A stretch of DNA of 64,000 bases from Ilumatobacter sp963746265 (GCA_963746265.1 CAVVAM010000015.1:434001-498000); one strand, 5' to 3'; positions 24,212-33,523 are shown, counted from the stretch's first letter. Made by a program: numbers and translations. The notes: generated by a model from the letters alone, not told the origin.

Positions 24212-25900
24212 ATGCCGATGACGTTTCAGGAAGCGTGCGATGCGGTGTGCGCTCCCGGTACACCGTTCGAGATCCAGGAGATCGACGTGTTCGGCGTGCC
24301 GACGAAAGTGTTCGCGGGCACGCCGCCGAACATGCGCCATCTGTTCGCGCTCGCCGCCACCCGCACCGACGACTTCATCGTCTACGAGGACGAGCGCTGG
24401 ACGATGCCCGAAGTGCTCGGCCTCGCCGGGCGGATCGGCAACGCGCTGGTGCACGAACTCGGCGTCGCGCAGGGTGATCGAGTCGCGATCGCGATGCGCA
24501 ATTACCCGGAGTGGATCGCTGCATTCGTCGCGATCACCAGCATCGGCGCGATCGTCGTACCCCTCAACGCGTGGTGGGTCACGGACGAGATCGTCTTCGC
24601 ACTCCAGGACTCGAGCGCGAAGGTCGTCTTCGCCGACGACGAGCGACTCGGGCGAATCGTCGACGCGTCGACCGGTTCGATCGACGTCACCGTGGTGGTC
24701 GTTCGTTCCACCGGCTCGCTCCCCGACGGGGCGATCGCACTCCACGACCTCCTCGACGAAGCGGCCAGCATGCCCGAGGCCGAGATCGACCCCGACGACG
24801 ACGCGACGATTCTGTACACGTCGGGCACGACCGGCCATCCCAAGGGCGCCGTCTCGACACACCGGGCCGTGCTGAGCGCGCTCATGAGCTTCGCCGCCCG
24901 CGCCGCAGTGGCCGCGGTCCGGGAGACGGCCGAGCCTGACCCCGACGCCCCGCAGGCCGCATTCATGCTGTGCGTCCCGCTGTTCCACGTCACCGGGCTC
25001 GTTCCGGTGATGCTCGGATCGTTCGTCAGCGGAGCGAAGCTCGTGGTCACCCACAAATGGGACCCGGACCGCGCCCTCGAGCTGATCGAGCGCGAACGTG
25101 TGACCACCTTCGTCGGCGTACCGACGATGAGCTGGGATCTGCTGGAGGCGCCCACGTTCGACCAACGCGACACCTCCAGCCTCCGCTCCGTCGGCGGCGG
25201 TGGGGCTCCGATGCCACCCGAGCTGGTCAAGCGCATCGACGACGGATTCGCCAAGGGCAGCCCAGGCCTCGGCTACGGCATGACCGAGACGAACGCCTAC
25301 GGCCCCCAGAACGCCGGCGCCGACTTCCTCGCCCATCCGACCTCCACCGGGCGACCGGTGCCGATCATGGACTTGAAAGTCACCGACCCGGTGGGCACCC
25401 CGCTGCCCACCGGCGAGACCGGCGAGATCTGGTTCAAGGCGCCATCGCTGATCCGTGGATACTGGAATCGACCCGATGCGACCGCCGACACCATCGTCGA
25501 CGGCTGGCTCCGATCGGGTGATATCGGCCGCATCGACGACGAGGGGTTCGTCTACGTCAGCGACCGGGCCAAGGACATGGTGCTGCGTGGCGGCGAGAAC
25601 ATCTACTGCGCCGAGGTCGAAGCTGCGATCTACGAGCACCCGGCCGTGTATGAGGCGGCCGTCTACGGCCTCCCCGACCACCGACTCGGCGAGGAACTCG
25701 CGTGCCACGTCATGGTCAAGCCGGGCGCATCCATCACCGTTGACGAGCTGCAGGAGTTCGTCGGTGAACGATTGGCCAAGTTCAAGGTGCCCACCCGGGT
25801 CCACATCGTCAGCGAGCAACTCCCGCGCAACGCGTCCGGCAAGATCATGAAGCGGGAACTCCGCGACGCGATCGTCGCCCAGACGGACGCCGACGCCTGA
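24212..25900 (+). CDS. acyl-CoA synthetase (AMP-forming, class I adenylate-forming)
   Basis: This 562-residue ANL-superfamily ligase activates a carboxylic acid to acyl-AMP and then acyl-CoA. The P-loop-like YTSGTTGHPKGAV lies near residue 205, the adenine motif YGMTETNA near 355, the hinge region GWLRSGDIGRI near 435, and the catalytic-lysine segment PRNASGKIMKREL near the C-terminus. These are full-length FadD/medium-chain-type features. The chain-length preference is not predictable. The ATG at 24212 (or the one at 24218) matches family N-termini. It lies 120 nt before an SDR gene, and the two may act on the same lipid substrate. Confidence 0.92.
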   Translation: MPMTFQEACDAVCAPGTPFEIQEIDVFGVPTKVFAGTPPNMRHLFALAATRTDDFIVYEDERWTMPEVLGLAGRIGNALVHELGVAQGDRVAIAMRNYPEWIAAFVAITSIGAIVVPLNAWWVTDEIVFALQDSSAKVVFADDERLGRIVDASTGSIDVTVVVVRSTGSLPDGAIALHDLLDEAASMPEAEIDPDDDATILYTSGTTGHPKGAVSTHRAVLSALMSFAARAAVAAVRETAEPDPDAPQAAFMLCVPLFHVTGLVPVMLGSFVSGAKLVVTHKWDPDRALELIERERVTTFVGVPTMSWDLLEAPTFDQRDTSSLRSVGGGGAPMPPELVKRIDDGFAKGSPGLGYGMTETNAYGPQNAGADFLAHPTSTGRPVPIMDLKVTDPVGTPLPTGETGEIWFKAPSLIRGYWNRPDATADTIVDGWLRSGDIGRIDDEGFVYVSDRAKDMVLRGGENIYCAEVEAAIYEHPAVYEAAVYGLPDHRLGEELACHVMVKPGASITVDELQEFVGERLAKFKVPTRVHIVSEQLPRNASGKIMKRELRDAIVAQTDADA

Positions 25901-25956
25901 CCGCCGCCCACCTCCCCCGATTCGTCATCCTGCGCGACCCGCCGGGCGATTTCCGC

Positions 25957-26007
25957 CGTGACCGCGCGTGTCACGTTGCTCCCCCAGGCCGGAATCGTGA
26001 CCGCGCG
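25957..26007. repeat. repeated 12-mer with an inverted half, upstream of the SDR gene
   Basis: CGTGACCGCGCG occurs at 25957-25968 and again at 25996-26007. The first copy also forms an inverted repeat with GTCACG at 25970-25975. It lies just before the SDR start and may be a regulator site. Confidence 0.35.
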
Positions 26008-26022
26008 GCGACGGCACATAGC

Positions 26023-26871
26023 GTGAGCGAGATGGAACTGAACGAGAGGGTCGTGGTCATCACCGGCGGTGGATCGGGCATCGGCGAGGCGCTCGCCCGG
26101 GCGGCGAACGACGCGGGCGCCCGTCACGTCGTGGTCGCCGACCTCAACGGCGACGAGGCACAGCGCGTCGCCGCCGACGTCGGCGGCACCGGCGTGCAGA
26201 TCGACGTCCGCGAGGAGGAAGCGATCCAAGAGCTCGTCGAGACCACCCAGGACGCGCACGGTCCGATCGACCTGTTCGCATCGAACGCCGGGTACGTGAC
26301 GACAGCCGGGCTCGAGGACTCGAACGAAGCGATCCAGAACATGTGGGAGGTGCACTGCCTGGCGCACATCTACGCCGCCCGTGCGGTACTGCCGTCGATG
26401 ATCGCTCGCGGCGAGGGCTACCTGCTCAACACCGCTTCCGCGGCGGGTCTGCTCACCCAGATCGGTTCGCTGTCGTACTCGATCACCAAGGCCGCCACCG
26501 TGTCACTGGCCGAGTGGCTGGCGATCTCGCACCACCACCAGGGCATCCGGGTGTCGGTGCTCTGCCCGCAGGCCGTGCGCACGAACATCATTCAGAACAG
26601 TCCCGACAACGCCGGGCGAACCGAGGGCGACGCCTGGGAGGGCGGGGTCGCCAGCGGCGACGGCGTGCTCGAGCCGGCCGACGTGGCCGAATTGTGTCTC
26701 GAGGCGATCCGTGACGAGCGGTTCCTCGTGCTCCCCCACGCTGAGGTCGCCACGTACGTCGAGCGCAAGGCGACCGACCGCGACCGCTGGCTCGCCGGGA
26801 TGCGCCGATTCCAGTCGGCCCTCTACCCCGACGGTGTGCTGCCGGGCGACGCCATCGCACCCAACGTCTGA
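26023..26871 (+). CDS. short-chain dehydrogenase/reductase
   Basis: This 282-residue classical SDR has the cofactor loop TGGGSGIGEALA, ASNAG at the NNAG position, and the catalytic triad as Ser in LNTASAAG plus YSITK (Tyr/Lys). The acidic residue after strand two (VVADLNGDE) favours NAD over NADP. The long C-terminal extension (YVERKATDRDRWLAGMRRF) is typical of an actinobacterial SDR subgroup. The substrate is unknown. GTG 26023 is used; ATG at 26032 is a good alternative. It lies convergent to the Mrp operon, with a 71-nt gap. Confidence 0.88.
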   Translation: MSEMELNERVVVITGGGSGIGEALARAANDAGARHVVVADLNGDEAQRVAADVGGTGVQIDVREEEAIQELVETTQDAHGPIDLFASNAGYVTTAGLEDSNEAIQNMWEVHCLAHIYAARAVLPSMIARGEGYLLNTASAAGLLTQIGSLSYSITKAATVSLAEWLAISHHHQGIRVSVLCPQAVRTNIIQNSPDNAGRTEGDAWEGGVASGDGVLEPADVAELCLEAIRDERFLVLPHAEVATYVERKATDRDRWLAGMRRFQSALYPDGVLPGDAIAPNV

Positions 26872-26900
26872 TCGCCCCGAGGGGCTCCCCGCTCGACGAC

Positions 26901-26912
26901 CCCACCGGTGGG
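26901..26912. terminator. 12-bp palindrome in convergent gap
   Basis: CCCACCGGTGGG is a perfect palindrome between the convergent SDR and mrpG genes, preceded by a GCCC/GGGC hairpin at 26874-26885. It could serve as a bidirectional terminator. There is no U-run. Confidence 0.35.
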
Positions 26913-26942
26913 TGGGCGACCGACATCGGGCGCGTCCCGACG

Positions 26943-27281
26943 TCAGGCGGTCTCCCCGTCGTCGTCGACGATCGACGAGAGCTCGTCGGGACCGAGCAGC
27001 GGCGGCCGTGACCTTCGATACACCGCACGGCCCAACAGGTGCGTGCTGACCGGTCCCCCGATCAGCTGCAGCACGATCACCAATGCGACGACCACTGCCG
27101 CTTGCACGGTCCTGATCGACAGTGCCGCACCGATCCCGACGAGAACGACGCCGAGCGCCGGGCCCTTCGCTGCGGCGTGCATTCGTGAGTAGACGTCGCC
27201 GAAGCGAACGACTCCGACGCCGGCGAGCGCCATGAACAGCGCACCGATCACGAGGAGGAGTTGTGCGATCACGTCCATCAT
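26943..27281 (-). CDS. mrpG: Na+/H+ antiporter subunit G (MrpG/MnhG)
   Basis: This 112-residue membrane protein has three helices. The motif MALAGVGVVRFGDVYSRMHAAAKGPALGV is diagnostic of MrpG/MnhG/PhaG and is shared with the PhaG_MnhG_YufB family. It is the small accessory subunit of the multisubunit Mrp antiporter, which exchanges cytoplasmic Na+ for protons. The C-terminus is cytoplasmic and acidic. Its ATG at 27281 overlaps the mrpF stop by 4 nt. It is the last gene of the six-gene operon. Confidence 0.93.
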   Translation of the reverse strand: MMDVIAQLLLVIGALFMALAGVGVVRFGDVYSRMHAAAKGPALGVVLVGIGAALSIRTVQAAVVVALVIVLQLIGGPVSTHLLGRAVYRRSRPPLLGPDELSSIVDDDGETA

Positions 27282-27529
27282 CCACCCCGCTGCTCGATGT
27301 AACGGGCGAGGACACCGGTGGCGACGAAGCCCAGGAGTGCCACGACCAACACGGTGTCGATGCTGACTGCCGAATCGACCCACGCCGCGTTGACGAGCAC
27401 TCCACTCAGAATCGTCACGAGCAGTCCGTCGAGCGCAATGATCCGATCGGCGACCGTCGGCCCGAGCAGCAGACGCGCCACGAACAGCGCCGCAGCGACC
27501 GACAGGAGCACGTACGCGAGCGTGATCAC
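27278..27529 (-). CDS. mrpF: Na+/H+ antiporter subunit F (MrpF/MnhF)
   Basis: This 83-residue protein has three membrane helices and the family core LLGPTVADRIIALDGL, in which the buried Asp-Arg pair is conserved. It is a structural subunit of the Mrp complex beside MrpE and MrpG, and full length for the family. It overlaps mrpE upstream and mrpG downstream by 4 nt each, so its synthesis is coupled to theirs. Confidence 0.93.
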   Translation of the reverse strand: MITLAYVLLSVAAALFVARLLLGPTVADRIIALDGLLVTILSGVLVNAAWVDSAVSIDTVLVVALLGFVATGVLARYIEQRGG

Positions 27530-28062
27530 GATGCCGACGCCTCCTTCAACTGCGCGCGGGCGATCTCGGAGCCGAAGGCTCGCACGGCGAGCTCCTCGAT
27601 CCGGAGCAGCTCCGTTCTGAGTTCTTCGACGTCGTGCAAGTGCATCACGTTCACGTAGAGCACCGGCGGCGACCCGAGTGACTCGATCGTGATCGAACCC
27701 GGCGTGAGCGTGATCACGTTCGCCACGGCGTTGGCCACCAGGGACGATTCGGTGCGCATCGGAACGGCCACGACCCCGACGTTGATCTTGTTGCGCGGCG
27801 TGACGATCTCCCAGGCCAGGTACAGATTGGCCTCCACCAGCTGGTAGGCCACGTAGCCGACGAAGTACAGCGTCGCGAACGGTCGCACTCGGGGTCGCGC
27901 CAGGTCGTCACCATGCGACACGACGGGCATCCTCGCGACGACGAGCACGACCGCCCCGACAAGCGCACCACTCACGACGTTCGCCACGCTGACGTCGTGC
28001 CACAGCGCGACCCACAGCGCGACCGTCCAGAGCCAGATGCCCGAGGCCCGCACCGCGCTCAT
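27526..28062 (-). CDS. mrpE: Na+/H+ antiporter subunit E (MrpE/MnhE)
   Basis: This 178-residue protein has two or three N-terminal helices (WLWTVALWVALWHDVSVANV) and a cytoplasmic domain whose start TLTPGSITIE is the family signature. It then has VLYVNVMHLHDVEELR and a helical end. It holds the peripheral part of the Mrp complex. The ATG at 28062 overlaps the mrpD stop by 4 nt, which supports this start over longer in-frame options. Confidence 0.92.
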   Translation of the reverse strand: MSAVRASGIWLWTVALWVALWHDVSVANVVSGALVGAVVLVVARMPVVSHGDDLARPRVRPFATLYFVGYVAYQLVEANLYLAWEIVTPRNKINVGVVAVPMRTESSLVANAVANVITLTPGSITIESLGSPPVLYVNVMHLHDVEELRTELLRIEELAVRAFGSEIARAQLKEASAS

Positions 28063-29555
28063 GGCGTGCGCTCCAGCACCACTTCGACGTACCCGGAGGG
28101 GTCGAGCAGATCTTCGGCGGCGCGTTCGGTGACGTCGTACAGCGCACCGGCCCACAGGGAGACGCCGAGCGATGCGAGCGACAACGCTCCGGTGGCAGCG
28201 ACCATGGTGAACGTCGACCAGCGTCCTCCGTCGCGCGGCGGTGACGACGGTTCCTCCTCGGCCTCCCCCCAGAACACGCCGGCCCAGATCTTCGTCATCG
28301 AGTACAGCGTGAGCAGTCCGACGGCGAGGCTGGCGGCGACCGCCACCCACGCCTCGGCGGAGAGCCCGGCGTCGACGAGCGCGAACTTGGCCAGGAACCC
28401 ACTGAACGGTGGCAGGCCGGCGAGACTCATCGCCGGCACCGCGAAGAGCAACGCGATGACCGGCGCTGTGCGGACGAGCCCTCCGACCTCGGAGAGTCGA
28501 CTCGAACCCGACTCGTGCGCCACGAGACCGGCGACGAGGAACAGGGCCGTCTTCACGATGATGTGGTGAACGATGTAGAAGACGGCGCCTGCCAGACCGG
28601 CGACCGTGAACAGACCGAGACCGAAGATCATGTACCCGATCTGGCTGATGATGTGGAACGCCAGGATGCGCTTCATGTCGTCCTGGGCGATCGCGCCGAG
28701 CACGCCCACGACCATCGTCAGCACGGCCACCACGATCAGCACGGTGCCCATCCAGTCCGGAGCGTCGAACAGCAGGGTCTGGGTGCGGATGATGGCATAG
28801 ACGCCGACCTTGGTCAGGAGACCGGCGAAGATCGCCGTCACCGGACCGGGTGCGGTCGGGTAGCTGTCGGGCAACCAGAAGAACAACGGGAACAGGCCGG
28901 CCTTGATCGCGAACACGACCAGCAGTGCGAGTGCGAACGCCGCCCTCACCGCCGGATCGAGCTCTGCGATACGGACGCTGAGGTCGGCCATGTTGACGGT
29001 GCCCGTGGCTGCGTAGAGCAGTGCGAGGACGGTGATGAAGACGGTGGATGCCACGAGGCTGATCACGACGTACGTCATGCCGGATCGCACCTGATCGGGT
29101 CGCCCTCCGAGCGTGATCAGCACGTAGCTCGCCGCCAGCATCATCTCGAAGGCGACGAAGAGGTTGAACAGGTCACCGGTGACGAAGCTCGCCGAGACGC
29201 CGGCCGCGAGCACCAGATAGACCGGGTGGAAACCGACCCGACGCCGCTCTTCGCCTGCTTCGCCGATCGCGAAGATCATCACCACCAGCAGCACGAGCGA
29301 CGAGACGACCAGCATGAGGCCGGCGAGCCGGTCGACCACCAACGTGATTCCGACGTCAGCCGTCCATCCGCCCTCGTCGTGGATGAGGTAACCGTCGCGG
29401 TCGACCCGAACGAGCAACAGGATGCTCACGCCGAGGGTGGCGGCGAGCGCCACGACGCTGATCGCCCGTTGCGCGAGACGTGAACGACCGAACAGGATCG
29501 ACAGCGCCGCGCCCGCGAGCGGGATGACGAACGAGAGTGGTGCGAGGGCGCTCAC
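28059..29555 (-). CDS. mrpD: Na+/H+ antiporter subunit D (MrpD/MnhD)
   Basis: This 498-residue protein of the complex I NuoL/M/N family has about fourteen helices. It contains FEMMLAASYVLITLGG, with the conserved Glu of the proton channel, and FFWLPDSYPTAPGPVTAIFAGLLTKVG, with the channel lysine. Residues such as the broken-helix Lys and His are in place, so it should be an active proton-translocating subunit. The C-terminus is a short cytoplasmic tail with an acidic patch. Both ends overlap neighbouring mrp genes. Confidence 0.94.
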   Translation of the reverse strand: MSALAPLSFVIPLAGAALSILFGRSRLAQRAISVVALAATLGVSILLLVRVDRDGYLIHDEGGWTADVGITLVVDRLAGLMLVVSSLVLLVVMIFAIGEAGEERRRVGFHPVYLVLAAGVSASFVTGDLFNLFVAFEMMLAASYVLITLGGRPDQVRSGMTYVVISLVASTVFITVLALLYAATGTVNMADLSVRIAELDPAVRAAFALALLVVFAIKAGLFPLFFWLPDSYPTAPGPVTAIFAGLLTKVGVYAIIRTQTLLFDAPDWMGTVLIVVAVLTMVVGVLGAIAQDDMKRILAFHIISQIGYMIFGLGLFTVAGLAGAVFYIVHHIIVKTALFLVAGLVAHESGSSRLSEVGGLVRTAPVIALLFAVPAMSLAGLPPFSGFLAKFALVDAGLSAEAWVAVAASLAVGLLTLYSMTKIWAGVFWGEAEEEPSSPPRDGGRWSTFTMVAATGALSLASLGVSLWAGALYDVTERAAEDLLDPSGYVEVVLERTP

Positions 29556-29947
29556 GGAGTTGACTCCTCGGCGCTGTCGGTCGGTTCGGGCTCGTCGACC
29601 TCGTCCGCACGACGCTCGACGAGGCGGTCCTCCAGGTCGTCCTCGACACGATCGTCACCGGTGATCTGCCAACTGCGGAATCCGAGGGCGAGGAGCAGTG
29701 CCGTCACGCCGAAGGTGATCACGACCGCGGTCAGTGCGAGTGCCTGCGGGAGTGGGTCGGAGTAGCCGCCACCTCCGTCGATGATCGGTGCGCGACCGCC
29801 GTCGCCGCCCGCAGTGATGAGGAGCATGTTGGCGCCATGACCGAGCAGGCCGACGCCGATGATGATGCGCGACAGCCGGCGCTGCATCAACAGCCACGCA
29901 CCGGTCGCGAACAGCACGGCGGCCACCAGGGCGAGCAGCACGGTCAC
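29552..29947 (-). CDS. mrpC: Na+/H+ antiporter subunit C (MrpC/MnhC)
   Basis: This 131-residue NuoK-like subunit has three helices. GVGLLGHGANMLLI and LPQALALTAVVITFGVTALLLAL match MrpC; the family's two membrane glutamates appear as Gly-His and Thr-Ala variants, so I cannot fully map the proton path. It ends in a hydrophilic, strongly acidic tail of about 35 residues, longer than usual. It overlaps mrpA and mrpD by 4 nt. Confidence 0.92.
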   Translation of the reverse strand: MTVLLALVAAVLFATGAWLLMQRRLSRIIIGVGLLGHGANMLLITAGGDGGRAPIIDGGGGYSDPLPQALALTAVVITFGVTALLLALGFRSWQITGDDRVEDDLEDRLVERRADEVDEPEPTDSAEESTP

Positions 29948-32763
29948 GGACCCACCGCCGATGCCTGAGGACGGGTGCCGTCGCCGGGCGACTGATCCTC
30001 GCTCACGTCTTCACCGAACGCCTCGTACGCCATCACGATCAATCCGACGACCACGAGGAAGACACCGATGTCGAACGGCAGCGCCGACGTGGTCTTGACG
30101 GTACCGAGCAGCGGCACGTCGGCCTCGAACGAGGCGTGTTCCAGGACCGACTCGCCGAGCATGAGCGGCACGATCGCCGTCGTGACCGCCAACGTCAGAC
30201 CACTCCCGAGCACAGCCCATGGGGGGACACGTACCGAATTGCGCACCGCGGAGATGCCACCGGCCACGTAACGGAGGCTGATCGCCGCACCGGCCGTCAA
30301 CCCGCCGACGAACCCGCCGCCCGGCTGGTTGTGGCCGGCGAACAGCAGGTACACGGACAGCACCAGAATGCTCGGATAGAGGAGTCGGGCCCAGGCGTCG
30401 ACGACCGGCAGTCGTGCGAACGGGAGGCTCGACGAACCGCGACCGTCACCTGGCCGGCGGGCGGCCCGGGCGAGCGAGACGAGACCGATCGCAGCGACGG
30501 CGAGCACGGTGATCTCGCCCAGCGTGTCGATGCCCCGGAAATCGACGAGGATCACGTTCACCACGTTCGAACCCTTGCCGTCGGGAACCGACCGCTCGAT
30601 CATCTGCTCGGACACCGACGGCTGCTCGACATCGGACCGCGCTCCGGAGGCGACCAGTGCGAAGACGAACACGCTCACCCCGAGCAGGCCCGACACGGCG
30701 AGTCTGATCGGCAGCCGGACCGCGGCCCGCTCGTCGACGAAGTGTCGGGGGAGGAATCGCAGCACGAGGACGAACAGCACGGTCGCGAGTGTCTCGATCG
30801 CGAACTGCGTCAGTGCGAGGTCGGGAGCGCCCCGCATGACGTAGAGACCCGCCATGCCGAAGCCGACCCCGCCGAGCATCAACGCCGCGGCGATGCGTCG
30901 CGGCACCACGGTGGCACCGATCGCACACGCGACGATCACGCCGGCAATCGGCACGTTCACCCAGGTGCCGATCAGGTCCGGGAACACGTCCAACGCCGCC
31001 AGCGCGGGGCCGAGCGGCGCCAACGCCACCACCCCGACGATCACCACGAGGTACGCCGGGAGGGAGCCGTTCTGCAGGATCGCGGTGGTTCGACGGCCGA
31101 ACCGCGACACCCCCGCCACCGTGCCCGTGAACACGCGATCGCTGTCGGGCATCCACACGATCAGACGATGGAACCGTCGTTGCGCGACCTCGACGTGTCG
31201 ACGGGCCGCCACCGCGCAGACGCCCAGGGCGATCACGGTGACCGAGAGCAGGAGTGCCGTGTTGAAGCCGGCCCAGAGCACGACCGACTTGGGCTTGGCC
31301 TCGTTGTAGAGCGAGGTCGTGGCCGCTTTCACCAGATCGGAGATGAGCACCGGCGCGAGCCCGATCACCAGTGACGCCGTCGCCAGCAGCGCCGCCGGTG
31401 CGACGAACGACGGCGACGGGGCGTCAGCGGTCGGCGAAACGGACGGCTCGTCGGGGTCGGGAATCGCCAACCGGCCGAACACCCCGAGCACGAAGCGAGC
31501 GGAGTACGCGAAGGTGAGGATCGAACCCACCACCACCACGACGACGATCACCACCGCCCCGGTGAACGACGCGTCGAGCAACCCGTCGAGCGCCTTCTCC
31601 TTGGCGATGAAGCCCAACACGGGCGGAACACCGGCCATCGAGGCCGCGGCGATGACGGCGATCATGGTCACCGGCCACCAACCGGGGCCGAAGCCGGCGA
31701 GACGGCGAACGTCACGCGTGCCGACCTCGTGGTCGATGATGCCGACGACCATGAAGAGTGCCGCTTTGAACAGGGCGTGCGCGATGAGCAGGACGATGCC
31801 GGCCTGCGCGATCGCGTACTCGCCGGTGCCGAACAGCAGCATCAGGAACCCGAGCTGGCTGACGGTGCCGTAGGCGAGCAACAGCTTGAGATCGTGTTGA
31901 CGCAACGCTCGCCAGGCTCCGATGATCATGGTCGACGAGGCGACCGACAACACCAGGGGCCGCCAGGTGTCGACCGAGGCGAGGACCGGAGCGAGGCGGG
32001 CGACGAGGAACACGCCCGCCTTGACCATCGTGGCCGCGTGGAGGTACGTGCTGATCGGCGTGGGTGCGACCATCGCCCCGGGCAACCAGCCGCCGAACGG
32101 CACCTGAGCCGACTTCGTGAAGGCGCCGATCAGCACCAGCACGACACCGACGGTGACGGTCGTCCCCGCCGGCGGGGCGGAGATGAGCTCGCTGAGGCGG
32201 TAGGTGCCGGCGGCCTGGCCGATCATCACGAAGCCGGCCAGCATGACGAGCCCACCCAAGCCGGTGATCAGGATGGCGGACAGCGCTGCGGCGCGAGCGT
32301 GGGGATTCCGGTCGTCGTTGCCGATCAGCAGGTACGAGGTGACCGAGGTCAGCTCCCAGAACACGAAGAGTGCCAGCAGGTGATCGGAGACGGCGATGCC
32401 GAGCATCGCGCCCGCGAACAGCGTCAGCAGACCGGCCAGCCGACCGATGCCCGGCTTCGGGTGCGAGAAGTAGCCCACGGCGTAGACGCAGACCAGCAGG
32501 CCGATACCCGACACGATCAGTGCCAGCACCATCGCCATCGCGTCGAGGCCGAGTTCGATGCTCAGATCGAGCTGCGGGATCCACTCGACCGATCCAGAGA
32601 CCACACCACCATCGACGACGTGGCCGACACGGGCGGCGAGGGCGACCAGGGTGATCAGAGGTGCCACGGCAGCGACGAGGAAGCTGCGCCGGCCGAGGCG
32701 GTCACCGAGAGCGATCACACCGATTCCGACGGCGAAGTGGAGCAGGAGGATGGCGAACAGCAT
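29944..32763 (-). CDS. mrpA: Na+/H+ antiporter subunits A and B fused (MrpA-MrpB)
   Basis: At 939 residues this exceeds a plain MrpA (about 800). The N-terminal 500 residues form the NuoL-like antiporter core (VFWELTSVTSYLLIG near 130, then HAATMVKAGVFLVARL). An MbhD/MbhE-like region follows at about 600-690. The last 130 residues are an MnhB domain with GHNQPGGGFVGGLTAGAA. No separate mrpB exists in the operon, so the fusion carries both functions. Fused AB forms are common in Actinobacteria. The complex confers alkali and salt tolerance. The first gene of the operon starts at 32763, divergent from the small regulator operon. Confidence 0.93.
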   Translation of the reverse strand: MLFAILLLHFAVGIGVIALGDRLGRRSFLVAAVAPLITLVALAARVGHVVDGGVVSGSVEWIPQLDLSIELGLDAMAMVLALIVSGIGLLVCVYAVGYFSHPKPGIGRLAGLLTLFAGAMLGIAVSDHLLALFVFWELTSVTSYLLIGNDDRNPHARAAALSAILITGLGGLVMLAGFVMIGQAAGTYRLSELISAPPAGTTVTVGVVLVLIGAFTKSAQVPFGGWLPGAMVAPTPISTYLHAATMVKAGVFLVARLAPVLASVDTWRPLVLSVASSTMIIGAWRALRQHDLKLLLAYGTVSQLGFLMLLFGTGEYAIAQAGIVLLIAHALFKAALFMVVGIIDHEVGTRDVRRLAGFGPGWWPVTMIAVIAAASMAGVPPVLGFIAKEKALDGLLDASFTGAVVIVVVVVVGSILTFAYSARFVLGVFGRLAIPDPDEPSVSPTADAPSPSFVAPAALLATASLVIGLAPVLISDLVKAATTSLYNEAKPKSVVLWAGFNTALLLSVTVIALGVCAVAARRHVEVAQRRFHRLIVWMPDSDRVFTGTVAGVSRFGRRTTAILQNGSLPAYLVVIVGVVALAPLGPALAALDVFPDLIGTWVNVPIAGVIVACAIGATVVPRRIAAALMLGGVGFGMAGLYVMRGAPDLALTQFAIETLATVLFVLVLRFLPRHFVDERAAVRLPIRLAVSGLLGVSVFVFALVASGARSDVEQPSVSEQMIERSVPDGKGSNVVNVILVDFRGIDTLGEITVLAVAAIGLVSLARAARRPGDGRGSSSLPFARLPVVDAWARLLYPSILVLSVYLLFAGHNQPGGGFVGGLTAGAAISLRYVAGGISAVRNSVRVPPWAVLGSGLTLAVTTAIVPLMLGESVLEHASFEADVPLLGTVKTTSALPFDIGVFLVVVGLIVMAYEAFGEDVSEDQSPGDGTRPQASAVGP

Positions 32764-32831
32764 GCGAGGGCGGCGACGTCGGTCGTTTCGGCGTCGCGGA
32801 GCATATCGGGAGTCTGACGAACCACCTTCGA

Positions 32832-32860
32832 TTGACCTTTTTCATCATGGGTGTTACAGT
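32832..32860 (+). promoter_or_regulatory. promoter of a leaderless transcript
   Basis: TTGACC (32832-32837) and TACAGT (32855-32860) are separated by an ideal 17 bp. Transcription would start about 7 nt on, which is the A of the ATG at 32867. The mRNA would therefore have no 5' leader; no Shine-Dalgarno exists. Leaderless genes are frequent in Actinobacteria. Confidence 0.6.
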
Positions 32861-32866
32861 GCACCT

Positions 32867-33157
32867 ATGAGTGCCATCGACCCGAAACCCCACCGGGCCT
32901 CGCTCGCCGGCGTCGCTCCGATCTCGCTCGACGACATCGCCCGCCGCGCCGCCGAACTGTGGAGCCTGGAGCCGCAGGTGCCCGAGACTCGGCGCGCCGA
33001 GCTCCTGGCGGATCTCCACGATCTCGAGGGCGAGGTCGATGCGCTCATGGTCCGCACCAGCGCCGGCATCGATGTCCATCCTGCACAGGTGCGTCGGTGT
33101 GCGCGGCGCTACCTCTGGCTACGCCAGCAGTGGGGTCACCACGAGGTCGCCGCATGA
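32867..33157 (+). CDS. small hypothetical protein
   Basis: A 96-residue, helix-rich protein without recognised domain. SLDDIARRAAELWSLEP, then a heptad-like AELLADLHDLEGEVDALMV, then a basic RRCARRYLWLRQQW segment suggest a small helical bundle. It overlaps the next gene, a helix-turn-helix regulator, by ATGA, so the pair is co-expressed from the leaderless promoter. It may be a partner or modulator of that regulator. The function is unknown. Confidence 0.6.
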   Translation: MSAIDPKPHRASLAGVAPISLDDIARRAAELWSLEPQVPETRRAELLADLHDLEGEVDALMVRTSAGIDVHPAQVRRCARRYLWLRQQWGHHEVAA

Positions 33158-33513
33158 ACCGGCCCACCAGCACACTCCATCGTCCACCATCGATCGCCTC
33201 GACTCCGGATGTGGAATCGGCAGGCCGCTCCTGGACGTTCCTCACGAATCACGCGCACGTGCTGATCGCCATCAGCAGGAATCCCGAACTCCGACAACGC
33301 GACATCGGCGACCTGGTCGGCATCACCGAAGGGGCAGTACAGCGGATCCTCCACGAACTCGAAGAGGACGGCTACGTCGCCCGCGAACGAGTCGGTCGCC
33401 GAAACCGCTACTCGGTGCTCGCCGGGAAGCCGCTCCGGCACCCACTCGAAGCCGGCCACACGATCGAAGAGATCATCGAGACCGTCAACCGTGGCGACTC
33501 GATCTCGAACTGA
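33154..33513 (+). CDS. winged helix-turn-helix transcription regulator
   Basis: A 119-residue DNA-binding protein. WTFLTNHAHVLIAISRNPEL, then RQRDIGDLVGITEGAVQRIL, form a MarR/ArsR-like recognition unit. The wing carries EEDGYVARERVGRRNRYSV. No ligand domain is visible, so it probably acts as a dimer with the short helical C-terminus. Targets are unknown; candidates are its own leaderless promoter or the divergent mrp operon. It ends 10 nt before the carbonic anhydrase gene, which could belong to the same unit. Confidence 0.75.
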   Translation: MNRPTSTLHRPPSIASTPDVESAGRSWTFLTNHAHVLIAISRNPELRQRDIGDLVGITEGAVQRILHELEEDGYVARERVGRRNRYSVLAGKPLRHPLEAGHTIEEIIETVNRGDSISN

Positions 33514-33523
33514 GGGGGATCCG

